DNA of 9,043 nt. Source: Zoogloeaceae bacterium (GTDB lineage: Bacteria > Pseudomonadota > Gammaproteobacteria > Burkholderiales > Rhodocyclaceae). Numbering within the stretch: position 1 is the stretch's first letter; each line of letters begins with the position of its first letter. Positions 1 to 6,354 of the stretch are shown here, one piece after another. Location of the stretch: positions 1-9,043 of the forward strand of contig JAITEO010000204.1 of assembly GCA_031281985.1 (NCBI GenBank). Direction: 5' to 3'. The translations under genes and the position numbers were made by a program. The notes beneath the pieces are model-generated. The model was given only the letters and a program-made list of their open reading frames with translations, did not search any database and was not told the origin of the DNA.

Positions 1-1971
1 TTCGTCGGCGGCGGTCGTCGTCGTGCGCAGGGACTGTTCGGCGGCGGCGAGGCTGGCGGGGGCGCCGAGCAGGACGATGACGTCGCCCGCTTTTATACGC
101 GTATTCGGGGTGATGGTGACGCTCTTGATGCCGCGTCGCTGGATGGCGCGGACTTCGCAATCCAGTTGCGTCAGACCCAGTTCTTCCAGGGAGCGGCCGA
201 TGCTGGCGGAGCCGGGGCCGATCCAGATGGAGTAGAGGCGGGGCAGCAGGTCGTCGTCGCCGCTGTGCTCGCCGCCGGGACTGTAGAAGAAACCGCGCAG
301 CAGTTGGTAGCGTTCGCTGCGCATGTCGCGCACCTGCCGCAGGACGCGGTTCATGGGAAGACCCATCAGCACCAGCGCGTGCGTGGCGAGCATCAGGCTG
401 GCTTCCAGGGATTCCGACACCACTTCGGTCGCGCCCGCCTTGGAAAGCGGCTCGAAGGCGTGTTCGTCCGGCGCGCGCGCGACAACGGGCAGTTCCGGGC
501 GGCAGTCGCGCACGTGGTGCAGGATTTTTTCGGCGCTGCGCACGGCATCCACGGCGATGACGACCACGCTGGCGCGCTGCAATCCGGCGGAAAGCAGCGA
601 TTCGCGGCGGGTGGCGTCGGCAAAGAGGATGCTCTCTCCCTGGGAGGCCGCTTCGCGCACCCGTTCGGGGTTGATGTCCATCGCCATGTAGACGATGCCT
701 TCCTGCGCCAGGAAGCGGGCGAGAAACTGGCCGCAGCGGCCAAAGCCGCAGATGAGGACATGTTTTTCCGTCGCCATGCTCTTGGCGGCCGCCTGGGTGA
801 TCTGCATGGATTTCTGTAGCCATTCGCTGCTGATGAAGCGGGTGACGATGCGCTCGCAATACTGGATGAGGAAGGGCGCGATCAGCATGGAAAGCACCAG
901 CGCCGAGAGCAGGATCTGCAACACGTGCAAGGGGATTTCGCCCGTCTCGCCCAGCAGCACGAAGCCGAATTCGCCGCCCGCGCACAGCCAGAGCGCGTCG
1001 CGCACGGCGTTGCCGGGCGTGGCCCGCATGCGCCGCGCCACCGCCCAGACGATGCAGCCCTTGACCAGCAGCAGGGCGAGCAGCACCAGCAGCACCGCCC
1101 ACCAGTTGTCGAGCAGGATCGACATGTCGAGCTTCATGCCGATGGTGACGAAGAACAGCCCCATGAGCACGTCGCGGAAAGGCTTGATGTCCGCTTCCAC
1201 GGTGTGCTGGTATTCGGTTTCGGAAATCAGCATCCCGGCAATGAACGCCCCCAGCGCCAGCGACAATCCGGCCAGCTCGGTCAGGTAGGCGAGGAACAGG
1301 GTGAAGAGAATGACGTTGAGGGCGAAGATTTCCGGAGAACGGGCGCGGGCGACGAAGTGGAACCACTGGCGCATCAGGCGCTGACCGAAGAAGAGGATCA
1401 GGGAAAGCAGCGCCGCCGCCTTGAGCAGTTCGATGCCCAGCAATACGGCCATCTGTTCGAGCGGCTTGGAAAGCGAGGGCAGGAGGATGAGGAGCGGCAC
1501 CACCGCCAGATCCTGGAACAGCAGGACGCCGATGATGTCGCGTCCATGCGGCGCGTCCAGTTCCAGGCGATCGGTCAGGAGCTTGGAGATGACGGCGGTG
1601 GAGGACATGGAAAGCACGCCGCCTATCGCCAGTCCCAGTTGCCAGGAATGACCGCTGAGGATGGAAATGACGGTAAACGCCAGTATGGTCAGCACCACCT
1701 GCAACAGTCCCAGACCCAACACCGTGCGTTTCATGGCCTTGAGCTTGGAGAGCGAAAACTCCAGGCCGATGGAAAACATCAGGAAGACCACGCCAAATTC
1801 CGCCAGCCGTTCGGCGTCTTTACTGTCTTCCATGAAGTGAAAGGCGTGCGGCCCAATCAGGCTGCCGACCAGCAGATACCCCAGCACCGGCGGCAGATTG
1901 ACGCGCCGGAAAAGGACGACCGCCAGCACCGATGTGCCCAGCAGCATCAAAATCAATTGCAGAGTATTCAT
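1..1971 (-). CDS. KefB/KefC-type monovalent cation:proton antiporter (CPA2), 3' end outside window
   Basis: An open frame runs leftward from ATG at 1971 to the window edge (657 codons, no stop). Residues 1 to about 380 form a multi-helix Na+/H+ exchanger domain with CPA2/Kef signatures: FSIGLEFSLSKL (66-77), SMSSTAVISKLL (121-132), FQDLAVVPLL (152-161, D154 being the conserved membrane acid), LGAFIAGMLISETEY (240-254), GLFFVTIGM (271-279) and GGEFGF (332-337). A TrkA-N/KTN nucleotide-binding domain follows, with GFGRCG at 409-414, and a TrkA-C-like tail lies around 575-645. By family it exchanges K+ or Na+ for H+ across the inner membrane, gated by nucleotide. Unlike E. coli KefC it carries TrkA-C, and no KefF/KefG partner is visible, so glutathione gating cannot be assumed. 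No clear Shine-Dalgarno precedes the start. It is divergent from kdsD. Confidence 0.93.
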   Translation of the reverse strand, partial: MNTLQLILMLLGTSVLAVVLFRRVNLPPVLGYLLVGSLIGPHAFHFMEDSKDAERLAEFGVVFLMFSIGLEFSLSKLKAMKRTVLGLGLLQVVLTILAFTVISILSGHSWQLGLAIGGVLSMSSTAVISKLLTDRLELDAPHGRDIIGVLLFQDLAVVPLLILLPSLSKPLEQMAVLLGIELLKAAALLSLILFFGQRLMRQWFHFVARARSPEIFALNVILFTLFLAYLTELAGLSLALGAFIAGMLISETEYQHTVEADIKPFRDVLMGLFFVTIGMKLDMSILLDNWWAVLLVLLALLLVKGCIVWAVARRMRATPGNAVRDALWLCAGGEFGFVLLGETGEIPLHVLQILLSALVLSMLIAPFLIQYCERIVTRFISSEWLQKSMQITQAAAKSMATEKHVLICGFGRCGQFLARFLAQEGIVYMAMDINPERVREAASQGESILFADATRRESLLSAGLQRASVVVIAVDAVRSAEKILHHVRDCRPELPVVARAPDEHAFEPLSKAGATEVVSESLEASLMLATHALVLMGLPMNRVLRQVRDMRSERYQLLRGFFYSPGGEHSGDDDLLPRLYSIWIGPGSASIGRSLEELGLTQLDCEVRAIQRRGIKSVTITPNTRIKAGDVIVLLGAPASLAAAEQSLRTTTTAADE

Positions 1972-1997
1972 GGAACGGCGGCGCGGGTTGTTATAAT
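1967..1997 (+). promoter_or_regulatory. Putative sigma-70 promoter for kdsD, with -10 palindrome also readable for the antiporter
   Basis: A perfect TATAAT lies at 1992-1997, with only a poor -35 candidate (TTCATG at 1967, spacer 19). A start near 2004 would give kdsD a leader of about 70 nt. The core TTATAA (1991-1996) is self-complementary, so the minus strand reads TATAAC at 1995-1990. If used for the antiporter, this gives a leader of only about 12 nt before ATG 1971, consistent with the missing Shine-Dalgarno. Both assignments are inference from sequence. Confidence 0.45.
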
Positions 1998-2013
1998 CCT
2001 CGCCAATCTTATC

Positions 2014-2051
2014 AAACCGGCAAGCAACAGGGTTTTACTTTTTGATGCCTT
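2014..2051 (+). repeat. Partial copy of the 6240-6547 repeat-arm end in the kdsD leader
   Basis: This AT-rich stretch matches 6512-6549 without gaps at 31 of 38 positions by hand count. It starts with AAACCGGCAA and ends with ACTTTTTGATGCCTT (ACTTTTTGACGCCTT at the other site). It sits wholly in the untranslated leader between the TATAAT box and the kdsD start. It could be the remnant of a dispersed repeat, or a shared regulatory sequence. Confidence 0.5.
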
Positions 2052-2074
2052 CTGATGAATACAGCATAAGACCC

Positions 2075-3061
2075 ATGTCCGCAAAAAAAGTCTCCCGCAA
2101 GCGCGCCCTTGAATTGGCGGCGCGCACCCTGCGTATCGAAGCGGCGGCGATTGGCGCCCTGATTCCGCGCCTGGACGCCGCCTTCCCCCGCGCCGTGGAA
2201 CTGGTGCTGGCGGGAACGGGGCGGGTCATCGTCAGCGGCATGGGCAAGTCCGGGCATATCGCGCGCAAGTTGGCCGCCACCCTTGCCAGCACGGGAACGC
2301 CCGCCTATTTCGTGCATCCCGGCGAAGCCAGTCACGGCGATCTGGGCATGGTGCAGGGTTGCGATATTTTCCTGGCGCTCTCCAATTCCGGCGAAACCGA
2401 GGAGTTGCTGCGCATTCTGCCTGCCGTGCGCCGCCAGGGCGCGAAACTCATCGCCATGACCGGCAATCCATCTTCGACGCTGGCGCGCGCGGCGGACGTG
2501 CATCTCGACGCCAGCGTGGCGGAAGAAGCCTGCCCGCTGAATCTCGCGCCTACCGCCAGCACCACCGCCGCGCTGGCGTTGGGCGACGCGCTTGCCGTGG
2601 CGCTTCTGGACGCGCGCGGCTTCGGCCCGGAAGATTTCGCCCGCTCGCATCCCGGCGGCGCGCTGGGACGCAGGCTGCTGACCTATGTGCGCGATGTCAT
2701 GCATCCGGCGGCGGGCGTTCCCGCCGTGCGTCCGGACGCGCCGCTCACCGAGGCCATCCTGGCGATCAGCAAGGGCGGCCTGGGCATGACGGCGATTACC
2801 GACGCGAGCGGCCTGATCCTGGGCATCTTCACCGATGGCGACTTGCGCCGCGCCATCGAGCAAGACGTGGAATTGCACAAGGCGCGCATCGGCTCGCTGA
2901 TGCACGCCAATCCGTACTGCATCGCGCCGGACAAGCTGGCGGTGGAAGCAGTGGAAATCATGGAGCGGCGGCGCGTCAATCAAATCCTGGTGGCCGACGC
3001 CGATGGACGGTTGCTGGGCGCGCTCAACATGCACGACCTCTTTGCCGCCAAGGTGATCTGA
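2075..3061 (+). CDS. kdsD: Arabinose-5-phosphate isomerase (KDO synthesis)
   Basis: The product interconverts D-ribulose-5-phosphate and D-arabinose-5-phosphate in the cytoplasm, the first step toward KDO for lipid A-core assembly. From ATG 2075 it is 328 residues, the length of E. coli KdsD. The N-terminal SIS sugar-isomerase domain (about 35-175) has SGMGKSGHIARK (54-65) and SNSGETEE (103-110). K58, E110, E151 and H192 line up with the E. coli catalytic set K59, E111, E152 and H193, offset by one. Two CBS domains follow (about 203-260 and 270-328). In-frame starts exist upstream at TTG 2042 and ATG 2045, and would add 10-11 residues. I prefer 2075 on family length, although no site has a strong Shine-Dalgarno. 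It is the first gene of a four-gene operon; its TGA shares one base with the kdsC ATG. Confidence 0.96.
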   Translation: MSAKKVSRKRALELAARTLRIEAAAIGALIPRLDAAFPRAVELVLAGTGRVIVSGMGKSGHIARKLAATLASTGTPAYFVHPGEASHGDLGMVQGCDIFLALSNSGETEELLRILPAVRRQGAKLIAMTGNPSSTLARAADVHLDASVAEEACPLNLAPTASTTAALALGDALAVALLDARGFGPEDFARSHPGGALGRRLLTYVRDVMHPAAGVPAVRPDAPLTEAILAISKGGLGMTAITDASGLILGIFTDGDLRRAIEQDVELHKARIGSLMHANPYCIAPDKLAVEAVEIMERRRVNQILVADADGRLLGALNMHDLFAAKVI

Positions 3062-3576
3062 TGACAAAACTACAAGCGCGCGCCGCCAGAATCAAACTCA
3101 TGGCCTTCGACATCGACGGCGTGATGACCGACGGGCGGCTGTATTACACGGAGGACGGAAAGGAAATCAAGGCCTTCTGCACCCTGGACGGCCAGGGGCT
3201 GCGGCTTCTGCAACAGGCCGGAATCGAGCAGGCCATCATCACGGGACGCGTTTCCGGCGCGGTGGCGGCCAGGGCGCGGGATTTGGAGATTCCCCATCTT
3301 TTTCAGGGCGTTGCCGACAAACACGCCTGCATGCGCGCCCTGCTGGAGCAACTGCGTCTTTCCTGGGAAAGCGCCGGCTACATGGGGGACGACCTCATCG
3401 ATCTGCCCGTGTTGCGCGCCGTCGGTTTTGCCGCCGCGCCCGCCAACGCGCATGCGCGGGTATTGGCGGAGACGGCGGAGGCGGGCTTCGTCACCACCGC
3501 AAAAGGCGGCGAAGGCGCGGTGCGCGAAGTCTGCGACTTCATCCTGGCGGCGCAGGGCGCTCGAGAAGCGCCATGA
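3061..3576 (+). CDS. kdsC: 3-deoxy-D-manno-octulosonate-8-phosphate phosphatase
   Basis: This 171-residue cytoplasmic C0-type HAD phosphatase removes phosphate from KDO-8-phosphate to give free KDO. HAD motif I is DIDGVMTD at 17-24 (nucleophile D17, acid/base D19). Motif II is IITGR (59-63), the motif III lysine is K87 in ADKHA, and the Mg2+-binding motif is GDDLID at 109-114. All catalytic residues are present. It lacks the short N-terminal extension of the 188-residue E. coli enzyme, which is common in the family. The ATG overlaps the kdsD stop by one base (TGATG) and its TGA overlaps the lptC start, indicating translational coupling. KdsA and KdsB are not in this window. Confidence 0.96.
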   Translation: MTKLQARAARIKLMAFDIDGVMTDGRLYYTEDGKEIKAFCTLDGQGLRLLQQAGIEQAIITGRVSGAVAARARDLEIPHLFQGVADKHACMRALLEQLRLSWESAGYMGDDLIDLPVLRAVGFAAAPANAHARVLAETAEAGFVTTAKGGEGAVREVCDFILAAQGAREAP

Positions 3577-4169
3577 TGCGCAGCAAGATCGCCATCGCCA
3601 ATCTGTTGCCGCTCCTGGCGCTGATCGGCATTGCCGCGCTGACCTTCTGGCTGAAGGAAAGCGCTTCGCCGTCGCAAGCGCAGGCGGAAGAACGCCCGCG
3701 CCACGATCCGGACGCGCAGGCCGAAAATTTCGTCGTGCTGCGTTTCGATGCCGAAGGCAACCTGCGTTACCGGCTGGTCGCCGACTACATGGCGCATTAC
3801 CCGGACGACGACAGCAACCATGTGCGCATGCCGCGCCTGAACTCGTATCGTCCCCAGTCGCCGGAAATCACCTTGAGCGGCAAGTCGGCCATCGTCACCG
3901 AACAGGGCGGGCGGGTGCTGGTGCAGGAGGACGTGGTGTTGACGCGCGCGGCTTTTGCCGGCAATCCCGAACTGGTCGCCCGCACGCCGGAGCTTGTCGT
4001 ATTGCCGAACGAGGGCAAGGCCTTCAATCGGCATCCGGTGCGCATCACCCAGGGCGTAAGCTGGCTTTCCGGCGTGGGACTGCAAGTGGATGAGCGTCAG
4101 TCTACCTTCGTGCTGCAAAGCAATGTGCGCGGCGAATACCTGCGCAAGGCAAAACCCGGAACCCCCTGA
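3573..4169 (+). CDS. lptC: LPS export inner-membrane-anchored periplasmic protein LptC
   Basis: This 198-residue protein has one N-terminal membrane anchor (about residues 8-28) followed by a periplasmic OstA-like beta-jellyroll domain. The order, length (191 in E. coli) and position between kdsC and lptA identify it. LptC joins the LptB2FG transporter to the LptA bridge and passes LPS into the periplasm. Sequence features include the stretch around RFDAEGNLRYRLVADYMAHY and an SPEITLSGKSA segment typical of the family. Two adjacent ATGs are possible, 3573 (ATGA overlap with the kdsC stop) and 3576. GAGAAG at 3563-3568 is spaced slightly better for 3576, so the exact N-terminus is uncertain by one residue. 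Confidence 0.92.
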   Translation: MMRSKIAIANLLPLLALIGIAALTFWLKESASPSQAQAEERPRHDPDAQAENFVVLRFDAEGNLRYRLVADYMAHYPDDDSNHVRMPRLNSYRPQSPEITLSGKSAIVTEQGGRVLVQEDVVLTRAAFAGNPELVARTPELVVLPNEGKAFNRHPVRITQGVSWLSGVGLQVDERQSTFVLQSNVRGEYLRKAKPGTP

Positions 4170-4185
4170 TTTTTGGAAAGATTCC

Positions 4186-4794
4186 ATGTCCCGTTTCCTG
4201 TTCTTCCCCCTCGTTTTCCTGCTGCTTGCCAGCTCCGCATACGCCGAAAAGGCGGACCGCGAAAAGCCCATCGCCTTGGAGGCCGAGCGCATCGCCATCG
4301 ACGATCTCAAGCGGGTGCAGACGCTGGAAGGCAATGTGGTGCTCACGCAAGGCACCTTGACGATCCGTTCCGACAAAATCGTGGTGACGGAAGACGCGGC
4401 GGGCTTTCGGCATGGCGTCGCCTTTGCCGGGCCGGGCGGGCTGGCGCGCTTTCGGCAGAAGCGCGAAGGGCGCGAGGAATGGATGGAAGGCGAGGCCGAG
4501 CGCATCGAATACGACACGCGCACGGAAGTGGCCGAATTTTTCCACCGCGCCTGGGTGAAAAGCGGCGCGGATCAGTTGCGCGGCGATTACATCTGGTACG
4601 ACGCCATCGCCGAACGCTATCTGGCGACGGCGGGCGAGGGCAATGCCGCGGATGCTGCACCGCCGCGTGTACGGGTCGTCATCCAGCCCAGGAACCAGTC
4701 CGCGCCGGAAGGCGAACCCGATGCCGGATCGGTGCCCCCGGAAGTTTTGCAACTCGAGGACGTGCTGCGGCCGGATGCGCGGGAAGCCCCGTAA
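4186..4794 (+). CDS. lptA: LPS transport periplasmic bridge protein LptA
   Basis: This is a 202-residue secreted protein with a signal peptide (residues 1-20, ending SSAYA before EKAD). The OstA/LptA beta-jellyroll domain includes IALEAERIAIDDLKRVQTLEGNVVL-type repeats (the pattern 'D..K....EGNVVLTQG.L.I.SDKIVV'). LptA oligomerises into the periplasmic bridge that moves LPS from LptC to LptD. ATG 4186 is chosen over the upstream in-frame 4090 because it has GGAAAG at 4175-4180, lies 16 nt after the lptC stop, and opens directly into the signal peptide. The C-terminus (about 170-202) is a Pro/Glu/Asp-rich low-complexity tail beyond the 185-residue E. coli protein. lptB, which commonly follows in proteobacteria, is missing here. 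Confidence 0.94.
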   Translation: MSRFLFFPLVFLLLASSAYAEKADREKPIALEAERIAIDDLKRVQTLEGNVVLTQGTLTIRSDKIVVTEDAAGFRHGVAFAGPGGLARFRQKREGREEWMEGEAERIEYDTRTEVAEFFHRAWVKSGADQLRGDYIWYDAIAERYLATAGEGNAADAAPPRVRVVIQPRNQSAPEGEPDAGSVPPEVLQLEDVLRPDAREAP

Positions 4795-4869
4795 ACAGTG
4801 GGCTTAACAGCGCGAGCGCGGCATTTTTCGGTCGCGCCAAGGGAGAAATGCGCGAAGCGATAATAAGGG

Positions 4870-4897
4870 TTGACATTGGTTTGACAAGCCCTATAAT
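4870..4897 (+). promoter_or_regulatory. Near-perfect sigma-70 promoter of the phasin genes
   Basis: A consensus -35 TTGACA (4870-4875) and consensus -10 TATAAT (4892-4897) are separated by 16 bp, predicting a start near 4904. A second TTGACA occurs at 4881-4886, too close to this -10 to serve it. Two perfect hexamers suggest a strong promoter that needs negative control, which fits the palindrome immediately downstream. Confidence 0.88.
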
Positions 4898-4902
4898 CCT
4901 GC

Positions 4903-4923
4903 AAATGTTGCGTTGCAACATTT
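4903..4923 (+). promoter_or_regulatory. Operator-like palindrome at the phasin transcription start (candidate PhaR site)
   Basis: A perfect 9-bp inverted repeat with a 3-bp centre, AAATGTTGC-N3-GCAACATTT, starts 5 bp after the -10 box and covers the predicted start. A repressor bound here would block polymerase. The TGC-N3-GCA core resembles the TGC-rich palindromes (CTGC-N3-GCAG) described for PhaR, the repressor that senses PHA granules and controls phasin genes. Assignment to PhaR is inference; no phaR is in the window. Confidence 0.6.
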
Positions 4924-4967
4924 CACTGTTTTTCGCATTCTGAAACATTTCCAAGGAGCTTTACATC

Positions 4968-5525
4968 ATGACCGCATCTCCCGAACAATTCGTCGCCAGC
5001 AGCCGTGCTGCTATCGACTCTCTTCTGTCCCTGTCCACCATTGCGCTGGATTCCGCCGAACGTGTTGCCGCGTTGAACCTCAACACGGTGCGTTCCGTGC
5101 TGGAAGATTCCGTAGCCAACGCCCAGGCCGTCATTGGCGTCAAGGATCCGCAGGAAGTCCTGTCCCTGCAAGCCTCCCTGGCGCAACCCAGCGTGGAAAA
5201 GGCCGTGGCCTACACGCGCAGCGTCTATGAAATCACCGATCTGACCAAGGACGCGCTGGTCAAGCAACTGACTTCCGCCTTCACCGATTGGCAGAAGCAA
5301 TCCACCCAACTGGCGGAAAAGCTGAGCAAGTCCGCGCCGGTGGGTTCCGACGTTGCCGTGGCTGCCGTGCGTTCCGCCATCGCCGCCACCAATTCCGCCT
5401 TCGACAGCCTGAACAAGGCCGCCAAGCAGGTTTCCGAAATCGCGGAAGCCAATGTTGCCGCCGCCACCAACGCCACGGTCAAGGCAGTGGGCGCAACGGT
5501 TGCCGCCGCGCCCAAGAAGAAGTAA
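4968..5525 (+). CDS. Phasin family protein (PHA granule-associated), copy 1
   Basis: This 185-residue protein is rich in Ala, Ser, Val and Lys, predicted almost wholly helical with amphipathic stretches, and has no signal peptide, membrane segment or Cys. It fits the Phasin_2 family: AERVAALNLN near residue 31, SLAQPSVEKAVAYTRSVYE near 70-88, a GSDVAVAAVRSA segment, FDSLNKAAKQVSEIAEAN, and an Ala-rich tail ending PKKK. Phasins coat polyhydroxyalkanoate granules, limiting their size and coalescence. AAGGAG at 4953-4958, nine bases before ATG 4968, is a strong ribosome-binding site and decides the start. It has its own strong promoter and operator-like palindrome. It is the paralogue of the next gene. 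PHA synthase is not in the window, so the granule role rests on family resemblance. Confidence 0.9.
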   Translation: MTASPEQFVASSRAAIDSLLSLSTIALDSAERVAALNLNTVRSVLEDSVANAQAVIGVKDPQEVLSLQASLAQPSVEKAVAYTRSVYEITDLTKDALVKQLTSAFTDWQKQSTQLAEKLSKSAPVGSDVAVAAVRSAIAATNSAFDSLNKAAKQVSEIAEANVAAATNATVKAVGATVAAAPKKK

Positions 5526-5545
5526 ATTCCTTTTGCGCAAATCCT

Positions 5546-5580
5546 CCCCCTCCATATATCCCAAGGGTATGTGGAGGGGG
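5546..5580 (+). terminator. GC-rich hairpin between the two phasin genes (attenuator or processing element)
   Basis: A 9-bp perfect stem CCCCCTCCA (5546-5554) / TGGAGGGGG (5572-5580) encloses further pairing (ATA/TAT and CCC/GGG around an AA loop). Only TTT follows, then GTGACG, so this is not a canonical intrinsic terminator. It may end part of the transcription after phasin 1 or protect the upstream message, giving unequal expression of the two phasins. Confidence 0.45.
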
Positions 5581-5624
5581 TTTGTGACGTTTTATTCATG
5601 ACCTGCAAGAGAGAGACAGACCCT

Positions 5625-6176
5625 ATGAACACTCCCAATTTCGAGCAACTGAGCGCGGCCCAGAAAATCAGCGCGGACGCCCTGTTGCCGCTGATTCGTT
5701 CCACGTGCAATGGCGCGGAACGTCTGACGGCAATCAATGTGGCGGCAGCCCGTGACTTTCTGAGCGATGTCGTGACCAGTGCCCAACAGCTTCTGGCCAT
5801 CCGGGACGCTTCCGAATTCACGCGCGCCAATGTCAGTTTGTTCCAGCCCCTTCTGGAAAAGAGCATGAACTATGTGCGCGATGTCTACGAAGTGGCCACC
5901 GCTTTCCAGAAAGATGTCACCGCCATCGCCGAAGGCCAGTACGAGCAGATTTCCAGAAACGCCGCCGCCACGCTGGTGGACAAGACCAGCGACGCGCCCG
6001 GCAGCGACGTGGTCGCCGCGACCGTGAAGACCCTGCTGGATGCCTCCAGCCGCTTCTTCGACCGCATCAACGACTTTTCGCAACAGGCCAACGCCATCAC
6101 GGAAGCCAACTTCAAGGCGCTCTCCGCCACCACCCAGGCCGCCACGGCGGCAACCCGGAAAAGCGTCAAGAAATAA
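5625..6176 (+). CDS. Phasin family protein (PHA granule-associated), copy 2
   Basis: This 183-residue Phasin_2-type protein aligns along its length with the upstream phasin. Shared blocks are AER near residue 32, LxDxVxxAQ, SLxQPxxEKxxxYxRxVYE, a GSDV-A-xV segment, FDxxNxxxxQxxxIxEAN and a Lys-rich end (KSVKK). It is predicted helical and soluble with no signal peptide; one Cys is present. ATG 5625 is chosen because family similarity begins there and a purine-rich GAGAGA lies about nine bases before it; upstream in-frame starts would fall inside the hairpin. No separate promoter is apparent between the genes, so it is probably co-transcribed by read-through from the 4870 promoter. A strong terminator follows. 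Divergence between the copies points to an old duplication, possibly with specialised roles. Confidence 0.88.
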   Translation: MNTPNFEQLSAAQKISADALLPLIRSTCNGAERLTAINVAAARDFLSDVVTSAQQLLAIRDASEFTRANVSLFQPLLEKSMNYVRDVYEVATAFQKDVTAIAEGQYEQISRNAAATLVDKTSDAPGSDVVAATVKTLLDASSRFFDRINDFSQQANAITEANFKALSATTQAATAATRKSVKK

Positions 6177-6200
6177 CCAATCACCACACCCCTCAACCAA

Positions 6201-6236
6201 AACCTGACGCGCCCAACCTGGCCGTCAGGTTTTTTT
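6201..6236 (+). terminator. Intrinsic terminator of the phasin transcript
   Basis: The 9-bp stem AACCTGACG (6201-6209) / CGTCAGGTT (6223-6231) has a 13-nt loop and is followed by an uninterrupted T tract to 6236. It lies 25 nt after the phasin 2 stop codon. Confidence 0.85.
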
Positions 6237-6239
6237 ATA

Positions 6240-6331
6240 GGCGGCCAAAAGTAAAAACCTACTTTTGGTCGGTTCAATCAGCAAAAAAGGGCAGGCGAAG
6301 CCTGCCCTTTTTTGGGGTAAAGGCAAGGCAA
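6240..6331. repeat. Left arm of a 308-bp nested inverted repeat
   Basis: This arm is the reverse complement of 6455-6547 with about a dozen differences over roughly 93 positions by hand alignment. It contains a small palindrome CCAAAAGTA (6245-6253) / TACTTTTGG (6260-6268), then a terminator-like hairpin (6283-6313), then a GTAAAGGCAA tract. It abuts the phasin terminator and occupies the gap before convergent fliR. Confidence 0.85.
6283..6313. terminator. Symmetrical bidirectional intrinsic terminator in the left arm
   Basis: A perfect 8-bp stem GGGCAGGC (6289-6296) / GCCTGCCC (6300-6307) with a GAA loop is flanked by six A on the left and six T on the right. It therefore has a stem plus T tract on both strands. 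It can stop residual phasin transcription as well as leftward transcripts that pass fliR. Confidence 0.8.
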
Positions 6332-6354
6332 CCCACTACTCTCTGCACGATCCG

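Noticed and set aside
925..2055. Long plus-strand frame of 376 codons over the antiporter
   Set aside because: The translation is Gln/His/Glu-rich with no family features, antisense to a clear membrane transporter with intact motifs.
2012..3067. Long antisense open frame opposite kdsD (351 codons)
   Set aside because: It has low-complexity Arg/Gly/His-rich composition, no domain, and lies opposite a fully supported gene; a GC-rich shadow frame.
3378..4523. Antisense frame of 381 codons across kdsC, lptC and lptA
   Set aside because: It spans three well-supported genes on the other strand and shows only Arg/Ser/Ala-rich shadow composition.
3559..4794. Identical C-terminal pentapeptide AREAP in KdsC and LptA
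   Set aside because: The codons differ and the surrounding sequence is unrelated; coincidence.
4810..4837. GCGCGA/TCGCGC hairpin after lptA as operon terminator
   Set aside because: Only six pairs with a 16-nt loop and no T tract after the stem; not convincing as an intrinsic terminator.
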